In this document: positions 36,778 to 48,130 of the stretch, in pieces | Layout: each line of letters begins with the position of its first letter | Numbering within the stretch: position 1 is the stretch's first letter | Assembly (NCBI GenBank): GCA_036971475.1 | Contig: JBAIZL010000005.1 | Coordinates: forward strand, 159,990,886 to 160,054,885 | Length of the DNA: 64,000 nt | Direction: 5' to 3' | DNA from: Prosapia bicincta | Lineage: Eukaryota > Arthropoda > Insecta > Hemiptera > Cercopidae | Position numbers and translations under genes: made by a program | Notes under the pieces: model-generated | What the model was told of the DNA's origin: nothing | The model's input: only the letters and a program-made list of their open reading frames with translations | The model's database searches: none

Positions 36778-38802
36778 ATTGCTGTTTCTGTTTCTTTATG
36801 ACACTGTGTTTCCCCTTCAAGTAAAATTGCAATAGAGCTAGTTCTTCTATTCAAAAGTTCCGAAACATCGTTGACATTTCTTCAATGAATCACTCTGCTT
36901 ACTATGTTTTCAGAAAACTAAACTGGCTGGTCTTCCAGCGTCTGTGTTAAAGGCTTGTAAATGTGAAAGCTTATGTTTGTGCTGTGTCTACCCCGTTACG
37001 TGTCTGCCATCACTGTGCCTGTAGACGTGAATCGATTTTTGTGGACATGCCTAAACCATTGTGAGTTTCATAAGACTTATCATCGCACCAGGCGACGAAA
37101 TGATTAGGAACATCAGCATAGGGTTAAATAAATAGCATTTATAGACGATAGTCTTGCTAGTCTTTAATTCAGAGAAAAATATATATAATACATTCGTTCT
37201 ACAAACAAGAATAATTTAGTTAATGTGGAACAATACAGTTGCCTTATCACCGACAAGGCAGTATCAGCCTAAGGTCAACGTGTTGCAAGCACCAGTAGAT
37301 TTTTTTTTATTAACAAAAATAATAATAAATGAACCCTCATACTCGAAGATTTATGTAAAAATCATTTTAAAACCTTTTACAATTTGACTTATTATTATAT
37401 GTGCAGAAGATATCCAACTATGACAGACAAAACATAGCTATTGTCTCACATTCCCCACATTGCAATTATGTTACAGTGTTGCGTGCGTAAATTATATTAC
37501 TGGTTGTTGCTATTTAGCCTCGTTACAGTGAGTTCTATCGTGTCTTATCGTTCCAACTATGTCTTCGTTTATGGATTATTTCTGCTTTCGTTCAAGTGTG
37601 ACGTGCGCCACACTCAATTCGTTACCACGTATTAAATATACAACGGTTTGTCCACCAACCTCTGACCCTAAACATAAAGTCCATTATTTTTAATTTTAAA
37701 TTTCCTTTTATTTTATTTTACATCAGGTATTTAGTTATGTTCATTGTAACCGCTACATTTTATTCACTGTTTCTTTTGTACCTTAAAATGTTATTTAAAT
37801 AAACTTTGATAAAATTAATGTTTAATACGTATGAAATTTAATAGATATACGTCAAGATAAAAAATCGGCCTACTAGTAGGGTCTATAAATAATCTTTCAA
37901 AAAAATTGTAAAAGTTTTTTCAATATTTTGTATTATATTTAAAGAAATTATATTATAGAAACATTGTATTTTTACTAAAAAACTAAGTTTAAATGAAAAC
38001 TAAATTTTAGTTTGAAATTTGAAACATGAAAAACAATTGTTATTTTCCCTAATTTTGTTTAAAATGTTTTAAAGATCTCAATGAAGACTTAGACTCTTTC
38101 TAAACCTTTGTTTGCCTAATTCTAAACCTTTGTTTGAAATCTAAGGCATTTTTAAACAATTTAATGTAAAATACAATGTGATTAAAGAAATAACGAACTA
38201 ACGTGGCTTTAATAGCTGACTTAAAGTTTTAATGCTTGAAGTGATTTAGATAATCTAACTTTGATAAAAGGCCCACTCCTTTTAATAAATAGTCTTGTGT
38301 TGTAAAGATATAAGGCACTACTATTTTATATTTTTCTATTTCTCTAGTAATTTAATACTTTGCTGTGTCCACAAATAAAAATTAATTCATTTGAAGTTTT
38401 TTGATAAGTTAAATTTTTTTTCAAGGAGTTTAAATTACAACTATTACGAAAACCCCTTTCACTATTTTCGTTTTTTAATTTGTTTATAAAATTTGATTGT
38501 TATAAAACTTAAGCTACAAACACATCTCTTCATCTTAATTATTACCTACATTAAAAATTGTCATTTTTTGTTTTAGAATATGTGTATTGTTTTAAATATG
38601 GACGAATACAGTTTGAAAATGGTTTTATAGTCGATACTCGAATTTCACAACGCAATACACAGTCTCTTCCGTAAGACTGAACGCTTCTTCTTATGGACGA
38701 TTTCTATACAAAGATCATCAGCAGTGGATTTTATACTGAATCGATTACGTGATTTCTTCCCACGTAATAAACATATCAAATCGTTATACTCGTTAATGGG
38801 AT
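36778..38802. other. Downstream flank and possible 3' UTR of the SLC3 gene
   Basis: No coding sequence recognised. On the - strand, AATAAA hexamers overlap the stop codon region (about 38801-38808) and recur near 37708-37722, so a 3' UTR of up to about 1.1 kb is possible. A 64-codon open frame at 37441-37635 has no known motif. Confidence 0.4.
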
Positions 38803-39025
38803 TTATTTATCAAGTTTGATGACTACAGCCTGTCCTGGATACAGGGAGATGCTGTGGAAGGTGAGGTAGCCAGAGTGTTGTCCGGTCGTCAAGACAACAT
38901 GGCCCCCGTAATAGATGGTCGACAAGTCTCTTGTCTCCTTCTTGTTGGAGAGGTTAACTACGATGACGTAGGAGTGACGTCGCGGATAAGACCTCTCTAC
39001 CACCAGGATGGATCCGTCGTTGTAT
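38803..39025 (-). CDS. SLC3-type transporter heavy chain, exon 6 (C-terminal beta domain)
   Basis: Acceptor cttgttccag precedes 39025, and the first base completes the AG left by exon 5 (Arg). It encodes residues 619-692: YNDGSILVVERSY, SYVIVVNLSNKKE, then a hydrophobic strand series ending LYPGQAVVIKLDK and TAA. This matches the C-terminal all-beta domain (domain C) of GH13-related proteins, here the SLC3 ectodomain, which sits outside the plasma membrane. The ending at a beta strand with no membrane anchor fits the type II topology of the family. Confidence 0.88.
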
Positions 39026-39825
39026 CTGGAACAAGAATTGACGTCAATCAGCTGATTTGTTAAATATACACGAAAACAGAACTGTCTAGCAGGAACTTAA
39101 TATCGGAAGACCATAGAAAATTACAATGCGGCAGTTAGTGGGTCTGGCCGACAGAAGTGAATCATTTGAAGAATGCGGTTAATAGAGGTTTTAATAGAAT
39201 CTAGTTAAAGTGGTTATTAGTAAAGTATTAGGAAGTTTTATTAGATATTTACGGAATAAATTTTGTTTAAAGAGTTTAATTGAAATCTGTTCTGAAAGAG
39301 TGTTAAACATGTTGAAGGAAAATTTTAATTTAAAAATCTTTTAGTAAAATATATTCCATTTTATTAAATTAATTTTAGTCAGTCTTATTGATATGTAAAT
39401 TAATATTGTTATCAATAAATATAAAATACTAGTCAGTTCAAAAACATTAGTCAGTGGGACTGGCCGACAGAAATAAATAAAATTTTTCCTTTCAAGAATG
39501 TATTAGATACAGGTGTTAGAATTTATTTAATGTAGTTAATAGTAAAAGAATGTAATTAATAGAAAATGTTTATTAGAGGTTCAAATATTTACTGAACCCA
39601 ACAAAAATATTATTTAATAAATTCGATATAATTGGTTATTAAAAAGTATCATATGCACCTGAAAAAGTTTTCATTTTTAATAATTGGAATATAAACATAT
39701 AAATCATCATATTATATTGAATTAAATATGGTGGTTCATCGAAATATAAATAAATTGATATATTTATGAACTCATACAAATATTTATTAATAACATTATT
39801 AAATTATATACCATTAATAACTGAA

Positions 39826-40345
39826 ATAAATAAAGTAATATCACCTATGTGTTAAAACAGCTGTTAACATAACCTGCTGCATTGAAACAGTTGTTCTATG
39901 GAAACATATGGCATCATTTAATTTAAGCTAAAATATGAAAAGTGTCACGTCGGATGAGATGATTTCACTCCCGTGCAAAATATAGTCGTACCTAGCCAAG
40001 TTATTCACTCAAGTAACGCTTTACCTTGATAATGTGGAAAAAATAAAGTAGCATAACCTACTTGTTAAAACAACTGTTATACAACATAACCTGCAACATA
40101 AAATCAGCAGTTGTATGGAAACATATGGTATCATTTAATTTAAGCTAAAATATGAAGAGGGTCCCGTGTCACGTCAGATAAGATGATGTCACTCCCGGGC
40201 AAAACAGTCATACCTAGCCAAATTATTCACTCAAGTATCGTTTTAACTTGATAATGTGAACAACCACTTTCGTGTTAAAACAGGTGTTCTACAACATAAC
40301 CTACAACAAAAAATCAACTGTTGTATGAAATATGTTATCATTTAA
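39826..40345. repeat. Tandem repeat, period about 211 bp, 2.5 copies
   Basis: Units begin near 39826, 40038 and 40250 and share gttaaaacag/aactgtt, cataacctgc, atggaaacatatgg, aagctaaaatatgaa, cactcccg and attcactcaagta. It lies in intron 5 of the SLC3 gene. A single diverged unit is found at 51275-51385 in intron 3, so it is a dispersed repeat that was locally duplicated. Confidence 0.88.
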
Positions 40346-41190
40346 TTTTGACTATTTTAGATTGATTTTTTCTGTACAATTTTTCTGTTTTGGCGCGCCA
40401 AATAGTATTCACTTGAATAAAACTAATTTTAGACATTAAAGATGAAATTAGGAACAATCACATTAAAACGTGATATGATAGATAAATACACAAACCTCAG
40501 CGACTTATCTTCTGGAAAAGGATAGTGCAATGAGGGTATTGTAGGGATAGTAACGGTTAAGGATAGAAAGCGAGAAAGGATTAAAGTCAATTAAGATCTT
40601 CTAGTAGGCCCTACTGGAAATGTAATTAATGGATCAAATGGACAGATCTTTTCTCTGAAAACAAACTTATCTCTATTAAGCTCTCATCATCGTTAGACTG
40701 CTCGCTCACAATCTAACGTAAAAACGATTTTTTTAATGAATAAATGTAGTTGCTGACAAAATGCTAAAACTTAAACTTCTGTAAATGTTATGAAAAGTGC
40801 ACTAGGAATCTATAAGTGTACTAATATGTCTAGAATAAAAGACTCTGAACATTTTAGACACTACGACCTTTATTTTTTATAGAGTACTTTGCCGGCCAGT
40901 TACGTCTGAGTTCCAGGATAAATTTTATGCCATTTGGCACCTAATACAACAATAAACAAGGGTCTCCAAAACGGTGAATTTTAAAAACAAAATCAAGGAA
41001 TCGTTTTACACTGTTTTTTCTATAAAACAAAAATTAATCTCAACATAAGAAATTTGTCAATTCCAAACGAAACCCGGTTTCTCACTGATTAAATTGAAAA
41101 AAAGTTCCAAACTTAATTTTTAATTTTGTTCTTGTTTGTTTTTAATAATAATTGTAACATAACTATATGAAGCAACTGTGGCGTAATGTT

Positions 41191-41376
41191 TATTTTTAAA
41201 TAAATAAAACCTCTAAACCACAAATAACATTTTATTTAAACCTTATGTACATTTCGATTGCCCAGCAATCATCTTCAGAGGTATTTAAAAAATACAACTG
41301 TGGTTTATTTAAAAAATAAACTTAGGTTTAAATAAAATGTTATTTGTGGTTTAGAGGTTTTATTTATTTAAAAATA
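41191..41376. repeat. Perfect 53-bp inverted repeat with hammerhead in the loop
   Basis: Arms 41191-41243 and 41324-41376 are exact complements (key piece ctctaaaccacaaataacat). The 80-bp loop holds the hammerhead motif at 41240-41282. The arms' identity implies recent formation or ongoing correction. It lies in intron 5 of the SLC3 gene, on the same strand as the hammerhead. Confidence 0.95.
41240..41282 (-). ncRNA. Hammerhead ribozyme motif (family D), intact core
   Basis: On the - strand: stem I ACCT, core CTGAAGA (fits CTGANGA), stem II GATTGC and GCAATC around TGG, then GAAA, palindromic stem III TGTACA, UA at the cleavage position, and stem I partner AGGT. All invariant bases and three pairing regions are present. 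It lies in the sense orientation within an intron of the SLC3 gene, so intronic RNA would contain it. Hammerheads with short palindromic stem III are known from Penelope-like elements and act as dimers; I infer the same origin here although no RT remains nearby. Confidence 0.85.
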
Positions 41377-41698
41377 AATAATTGTAACATTTACAATTTA
41401 TAATATCACCTATTTCGAATCCCTCCAAAACACACCACCTATAGATAACCCCTAAACTAAATTATTGATATAATATATAAATATTACATTATATTGAATA
41501 ATATTGTATATTTGTATTAAATAATATTTTTATTATTGCTAATATTCTAGACGATAATAATTGTATAGAGATGTGTACTAATATCTGATTTGTAATGCAA
41601 AGGTAACAGATCTACATGTACACCTGTGATCAGCTGATTGGGTAAACAGCTGCCAGGTCTAATGGTGCAATATAAATGGATAAACACGCTGAGCATAC

Positions 41699-41916
41699 CT
41701 AATGTCACAGTTTGGTATCAGTGTAGACTCCTTCCATACAGCGTGCATATATATACTGGGCGTATTCTCCCGTAGGACTGACATTTCGTAAATGAGTTTG
41801 TTCATGCCCTCGGGAACACGTGATATGGCTAGACGAAGCCAAGGGATAGCTGGAGAGAACTTTCCTTTCTCCCACTTCATCGGCGACAGCTGGTGAACAT
41901 GGCTCAAGTCTTTTAC
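41699..41916 (-). CDS. SLC3-type transporter heavy chain, exon 5
   Basis: Acceptor tattttgcag ends just before 41916 and donor GTATGC follows 41699. The exon enters in phase 0 and leaves two bases (AG). It encodes residues 547-618: VKDLSHVHQLSPMKWEK, then IPWLRLAISR and a helix LIYEMSVLRENTPSIYMHAVWK. In GH13-related proteins this segment is the end of the barrel, where (R/Q)xPMxW followed by SxFxxL(I)xLR is typical; MKW and VLREN correspond. Confidence 0.88.
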
Positions 41917-42100
41917 CTGCAAAATAGGCAAGTATTCTTACATTAAATCATATATATTCATATACATCACAAAAATAATGTTAATTATACTGCTGTAAGA
42001 TTTCCGGCTCTGACAATATTCTCAAGAACTGCTCAACTCTTTATATTGAACAACAAAACACTCAATACAGTATTATTTTCAAGTATAAAATTGATACATT

Positions 42101-44359
42101 TTTGGGTAAAAATATAGTCTTAATGACGGTTTTATCAATTTTGTTTGTTTGTTTAAATGACTTATTTTATGTGTAGAACACGAATATCATGTAGCCAAAT
42201 AGCATGAACCGGGCGTACAGTAGCTACAGCGCACTGCACTACGTCTAGATTTGTAATTTTATACAACATTACTATATACCTATATTAAAAAATACCTACG
42301 AAGTATCAGTCAGGATAAATTTGGTTGTAACTTTCTGCATCGGAAATAAGTGTAAATATTTATCAAAATTACAACCAAATCTATATTGACTGGATACTTC
42401 GTAGGTATATTTTAATATAGGTGTATAGTAATGTTGTATAAAACTATAACCAAATCTATCCTGACTGGATACTTCGTAGGTATATTTCAATATAGGTAGA
42501 TAGTAAAGCTGAATAAAATTACAACCAAATCTATATTGACTGGATACTTCGTAGGTATATTTTAATATAGGTGTATAGTAATGTTATATAAAACTATAAC
42601 CAAATCTATCCTGACTGGATACTTCGTAGGTATATTTCAATATAGGTAGATAGTAAAGCTGAATAAAATTACAACCAAATCTATATTGACTGGATACTTC
42701 GTAGGTATATTTTAATATTGGTAGGTAGTAAAGCTGAATAAAATTACAACCAAATCTATATTGACTGGATACTTCGTAGGTATATTTTAATATAGTTGTA
42801 TAGTAATGTTGTATAAAACTATAACCAAATCTATCCTGACTGGATACTTCGTAGGTATATTTCAATATAGGTAGATAGTAAAGCTGAATAAAATTACAAC
42901 CAAATCTATATTGACTGGATACTTCGTAGGTATATTTTAATATAGGTGTATAGTAATGTTGTATAAAACTATAACCAAATCTATCCTGACTGGATACTTC
43001 GTAGGTATATTTCAATATAGGTAGATAGTAAAGCTGAATAAAATTACAACCAAATCTATATTGACTGGATACTTCGTAGGTATATTTTAATATAGGTGTA
43101 TAGTAATGTTGTATAAAACTATAACCAAATCTATCCTGACTGGATACTTCGTAGGTATATTTCAATATAGGTAGATAGTAAAGCTGAATAAAATTACAAC
43201 CAAATCTATTCTGACTGTATACTTCGTAGGTATATTTTAATATAGGTGTATAGTAATGTTGTATAAAACTATAACCAAATCTATCCTGACTGGATACTTC
43301 GTAGGTATATTTCAATATAGGTAGATAGTAAAGCTGAATAAAATTACAACCAAATCTATATTGACTGGATACTTCGTAGGTATATTTTAATATAGGTGTA
43401 TAGTAATGTTGTATAAAACTATAACCAAATCTATCCTGACTGGATACTTCGTAGGTATATTTCAATATAGGTAGATAGTAAAGCTGAATAAAATTACAAC
43501 CAAATATATTCTGACTGTATACTTCGTAGGTATATTTTAATATAGGTGTATAGTAATGTTGTATAAAACTATAACTAAATCTATCCTGACTGGATACTTC
43601 GTAGGTATATTTCAATATTGGTAGATAGTAAAGCTGAATAAAATTACAACCAAATCTATTCTGACTGTATACTTCGTAGGTATATTTTAATATAGGTGTA
43701 TAGTAATGTTGTATAAAACTATAACTAAATCTATCCTGACTGGATACTTCGTAGGTATATTTCAATATTGGTAGATAGTAAAGCTGAATAAAATTACAAC
43801 CAAATCTATCCTGACTGAATACTTCGTAGGTATATTTCAATATAGGTAGATAGTAAAGTTGATAAAATTATAACAAAATCTATCCTGACTGAATACTTCA
43901 TAGGTATAGTTTAATGTAGGTATATAGTAATATTGTATAAAATTATAACCAAAAGTTAAATATTTAGATTTTAAGTTTAGTATTAAAATAAACAACTTTG
44001 ACGTAGTGCAGTGCGCTGTAGCTACTGCGCGGCCAGTTCACGCTATACATACTATTACAGACTAACATTAAAAATGCGCAAAAAATTAACTTTTCGTATT
44101 TTCCGCCGAAAAAAGTTAATATTAGTGTTCTACACAATGAAATGAGTAATTAAAAAAAAAAAATTAACAATATCAATAAGATTTGTCTACGCTAAACATG
44201 CCATTACAACCGAACATTTAAAATGTGAAAAAAGTAACTTTACATATTTTCCGCGGAAAAAAGTTGATATTCGTGTTCTACACATTAAAACGAGTAATTT
44301 AAAATCAAAACAAAAATTTAAAAAAAACCAACGTCATTAAGACTATATATTTACCATTT
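42101..44359. mobile_element. TIR-bounded element containing a 75-bp satellite
   Basis: Outer ends match as inverted repeats around atatagtcttaatgacg (42113-42129 and complement at 44332-44350). Inner inverted segments include gtgtagaacacgaatatca (42171-42189, complement near 44262) and cagtagctacagcgcactgc (42218-42237, complement at about 44003-44026). The right side carries a duplicated block of about 147 bp. Between the ends is a long tandem array. No transposase is encoded. It fits a foldback-like or satellite-carrying MITE inserted in intron 4 of the SLC3 gene. Superfamily unknown. Confidence 0.78.
42290..43945. repeat. 75-bp satellite array arranged as 150-bp dimers
   Basis: About 22 monomers of 75 bp share ctgactggatacttcgtagg. 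They alternate between an A type (followed by tataggtgtatagtaatgtt) and a B type (tataggtagatagtaaagct), so the higher-order period is 150 bp, visible as identical lines every 150 bases (for example 42841, 42991, 43141). As 75 is a multiple of three and the monomer has no stop on the - strand, a 418-codon frame runs through 42584-43840; it is a by-product of the repeat, not a gene. Confidence 0.95.
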
Positions 44360-44539
44360 TTTGTAAAAAAATATATAATCAGTATTTAGAGTTATAGCAA
44401 AGATTAGAGCTACGAGTAGTTCCAGTGGCTACCATAGAGCGCAGCTCCTCGCGGGATAACTATTCCAACTCAGAAGCAGCACAGTTTCAATACTACCCTA
44501 CACTAGAGTCAAACAGTGGCACTACAAATACAGAGATAA

Positions 44540-45905
44540 AGTAGACAATCTTACAAAAAAGCTCTAGGAAAGCTCCTGGACCAGGCACCATCACCAACAC
44601 AACGCTGAAAAACCTCACGGAGAAAGCGATCACTTGTCTCTCAAACATCTACAATGCTATACTCCGGACAAAAAACTTCCCGGACGCTTGGAAGGAGGCC
44701 AAGATCTTGGCCACAAACCGGGAAAAGACCATAGCAAACCGGACTCATACAGACCGATAAGCTTGTTGAATACGATGGACAAGTATTTGAAAAAAATCCT
44801 GCTAAAAACTATCAACAAGCATATCCACCCGCGCAACATACTGAGGCCAGAGCAATTTGGCTTTAGGTCAAAACAATCGGACACGTATCCGCTGATGAGA
44901 GTGGTGGAGCATTCAACCAAGGGGTTCAACAATTACTGCTCGACTGGGGTAGTCTTCCTGGACATTGAAATAGCCTTTGACCGGATCTGAGACAACGGGC
45001 TCTTAGTGAAACTGCGACAATGTGGCTTTCCAGATGGGCTTATACACCTAGTTAGCTCATACCTGTCCAACGGCAAGTTTAGGGTTGATGTAGAACTTGC
45101 AGATGACACCGTGTTATCCGCTCAGTCATGGCAACCACATCTCGTACAGTCCAGTTTACAGGACCAACTTACAGTACTAGAACCATAGCTGAGCTACTGG
45201 AGAGTTAAGGTAAACGTGACCAAGTGCCAGGCTCTGCTTCTCTCCAAACGTAGGACACACAAACTCTACACACCACTAAAACTATTAGGTGAGGACATTC
45301 TCTGGGGGAATCAGGTCAGGTATCTGGGATTTATACTCGACAGAGGCCTGACTTGGGACCCTCATATTACCAACGTATTAAAGAAAGCAACAATCAGATT
45401 AACACAACTATATCCTATGCTTATTACAACAAGCGCGCTTTCACTACGGGGGGTGGGTACTACGATGTTCGTTTCAATGTTGCGCAGCGTACTTACGTAC
45501 CCTTTACCTGTCTGTGGTCATACAGGTAACTCACCCCACTCAGACTCCAGTTATTCCAAAACAAGGTTTGGCGAATAATTACGAAGACACTTGGACCCAC
45601 AAGAGGCCTAGACCCTGGTACAAAAACCAAATCATATTGGAGATAACGGATTCACGAGTAGATCATCATAATGAACTCCTGGAAGATAAGCATATGAGGC
45701 TATGTCTATAGCCGTCCAGTATTTTTTTGAAACGAATTTTGGGACATGCAGTGTTATAAAAACCTCTGATAGGTCTGACCCCGAAGAACGAAGCAGGATG
45801 TTAAGGGTGATGTGTTAGTGTTACAATTATAATTTGTAATATAATTAATTTCTTAAGTATTGTTGCACCGACCAAGGCCAGTGGAGGAAATAGCTTAACC
45901 CTCCC
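44540..45905 (+). pseudogene. Jockey-clade LINE reverse transcriptase relic (copy 1)
   Basis: Broken frames give the RT in order: SRKAPGPGTITNTTLKNL (44555-44610), FPDAWKEAKIL, a shift to KPDSYRPISLLNTMDKYLKK and EQFGFRSKQSDT, VVFLDIEIAFDRI, FPDGLIHLVSSYLSNGKFRV. The part with the GxPQGS motif is deleted, so RVDVE joins directly to LADDTVLSA (the YADD box). Then VTKCQALLLSKRRTHK and VRYLGFILDRGLTWDPHI. KAPGPDG...LP..W, SYRPISLL and YLGxxLD are hallmarks of the Jockey group. The 3' part to about 45905 looks like LINE 3' UTR. It sits in intron 4 of the SLC3 gene, on the opposite strand. Confidence 0.88.
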
Positions 45906-45984
45906 ACAAGCGGGGCACAAATTTATAATACCATTTTAATAAAATTAAAAATATATAATAAGTTTATTTAAATATGTTAATATA

Positions 45985-45987
<3 letters not shown>

Positions 45988-46051
<64 letters not shown>
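45988..46051. repeat. (TA)n microsatellite
   Basis: About 64 bp of TA dinucleotide close to the donor side of exon 4 of the SLC3 gene. Unlike the other long TA tracts, no Penelope-like tail adjoins it. Confidence 0.95.
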
Positions 46052-46056
<5 letters not shown>

Positions 46057-46198
46057 TATTAAGTTCGGCTTACATAATATTAAATGACAGGTAGTAAGGG
46101 ATGAACCAAAAAAAGGCCATAAACCAAACGAAAGGAATCTTTTTAAACTGTAATTTGAATGAAACCTATCATTCTTTTATGTACTAATACAAACCTAC

Positions 46199-47377
46199 CT
46201 CTCCATCAGGATCGTGTATATTTTCCAACCCCAGTTCGTCCCCGTAAAACAAAGATGGTGTTCCGGGTAACATCATTTCCAGAAGAATGGCCGACACCCC
46301 GTTCAAAACACTGACTCTGGAGGCCAGTCGTGATCGCTCCACCCCACCTAGATTCCACATCGGCCACGGATAGCCCGCTTTAGAAAACAACACACTCTTC
46401 TGAACACCGTTCACCTGGTCACCAAGTTTATCCGATATGTCTATCTGATACTCGACCAGGTCGAAATGGGTTAGTACTGTCAATAGATTTGCATTGAGCG
46501 TGCCAGAGTTTTCTAAAACTTTCACCACGTTTTCAGAGCAAATCAGGATTTTATCGAAACCTTTGTTGTACTTATTTAGCGACCTTCTCCAACGCTGGAC
46601 TTCGTCTTGGAACTTCTCATCGGATGTGTAGTGTTCAAGGCCTTTCAGGTAGAAACCATCCACTCCTGAGTCTAACCAGAATTCTAGAAGTGCGGAAACC
46701 ACGTGGTGACTGGTACCAGTAATGTCTATCGTGTAAGAAGATTTGTTCATGCTGCTGTTTAGAATGTGGTTGTTTACTATGACATGGTGCATTTGTTTCT
46801 TGGAGTCGACCGGATTATCCTGGTCGGTCCAGTGTTTTGTTCGCGTTTCCGGTAGCGTCAGATGTTTCAGATAAGGGAACAAAGGGATGTCTAATATAAC
46901 TGATATATTTCGTTTGTGTAACGTGTTGACAAGCACTTGGAAGTCCACCATTGATCCTAGGTTAGGATCGATTTTCGTTAGGTTATCGATTCTGTCGTAG
47001 TGTTCCGGGTAGTGTTCAGATTCGAATATCGAATTCAGGCGTACTGCGCGTGCGCCGATCGTTTGGAAGTAATCTATTCGGGAGATGATGCCTTTCAGAT
47101 CTCCGACGCCGTCCGAGTTCGAGTCTTGAAAAGAGCCCGGGAAGACTTCGTACACGAGCGATCCTTGGTACCAGGCGCGTGGCGGGTCGCAGCGTGACGG
47201 CAGCGTGGTAATGTAAGCGATGATGACGCAAACACATGCGACAGTCAGGGACATGACGCCGAGGAAGCAGCATTTGCGGATAAGAGGCCAGTTCCATGAC
47301 AGGAAGAAGAAGTCCTGTGGGGATTTCCTGACGCCGAGTGTAAGTCCGCAAAGTCCTGGCTTCATACCACCATTTTC
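46199..47377 (-). CDS. SLC3-type transporter heavy chain, exon 4 (membrane span and ectodomain)
   Basis: Main exon, 393 codons, phase 0 at both ends (acceptor ctttgtttcag, donor GTAGGT); residues 154-546. After a short cytosolic piece comes one membrane span (about 189-210, CCFLGVMSLTVACVCVIIAYI), then the extracellular RCDPPRAWYQGSLVYEVFPGSF, the start of a GH13-like barrel. Cys216, just outside the membrane, is where SLC3 proteins form the disulfide with the light-chain permease. In active relatives the nucleophile motif is DGFRxD; here it is DGFYLKG (393-399), and the other catalytic motifs are changed too, while LPGTPSLFYGDELG is kept. The protein is thus a chaperone-like subunit that brings a permease to the plasma membrane, not an enzyme. 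SLC3A1- versus SLC3A2-type cannot be decided. Confidence 0.93.
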
Positions 47378-47679
47378 CTGAAACAAAGATACATTCAATG
47401 TTAGAAAGTAAACTATTTTTGAAATAGGGGAGTTTTTATATTATTTTTTACATTCAGTATTTGTTGTGTCTGAAGATAGTTGCTTTGAAACGGAAATGTA
47501 AATAATGTTAATAAAACTTTATTGTGTTATTTATTATAAACTCATCATAGTTTGTTCCACAACTGTTATTTCTACCGGCTTTCCGTCACAATAATGTAAT
47601 AGACTCCAAAAGTTGAACTTAAAAAGGTTTTGTTTTCAATATTAAATATCTTGTTAATTTTGGTAGCTTAGTCCGATAA

Positions 47680-48130
47680 ACTTGGTTGTCCCCTCCAGTA
47701 CCCTACTGGTAATTTGGTTGTCCCCTCCAGTACCCTCCTGGTAACTTGGTTGTCCCCTCCAGTACCCTCCTGGTAACTTGGTTGTCCCCCTCCAGTACCC
47801 TCCTGGTAACTTGGTTGTCCCCCCAGTACCCTCCTGGTAACTTGGTTGTCCCCCTCCAGTACCCTCCTGGTAACTTGGTTGTCCCCTCCAGTACCCTCCT
47901 GGTAATTTGGTTGTCCCCTCCAGTACCCTCCTGGTAACTTGGTTGTCCCCTCCAGTACCCTCCTGGTAACTTGGTTGTCCCTCCAGTACCCTACTGGTAA
48001 TTTGGTTGTCCCCTCCAGTACCCTCCTGGTAACTTGGTTGTCCCCTCCAGTACCCTCTTGGTAACTTGGTTGTCCCCCTCCAGTACCCTCCTGGTAACTT
48101 GGTTGTCACCCCAGTACCCTCCTGGTAACT
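47680..48130. repeat. 32-bp minisatellite, about 14 copies
   Basis: Unit core: cttggttgtcccctccagta, then ccctcctggtaa. Copies vary by one or two bases (30-33 bp). It lies in intron 3 of the SLC3 gene, about 300 bp from the acceptor of exon 4. Open frames running through it (peptide SYQEGTGG) are repeat artefacts. One strand is C/T-rich. Confidence 0.95.

Noticed and set aside
42584..43840. 418-codon open frame on the - strand as a protein gene
   Set aside because: It is generated by a 75-bp tandem repeat whose period is divisible by three; no start context, domain or splice signals support it.
47016..47351. 111-codon Arg-rich frame on the - strand
   Set aside because: Shadow of the SLC3 exon 4 in another frame.
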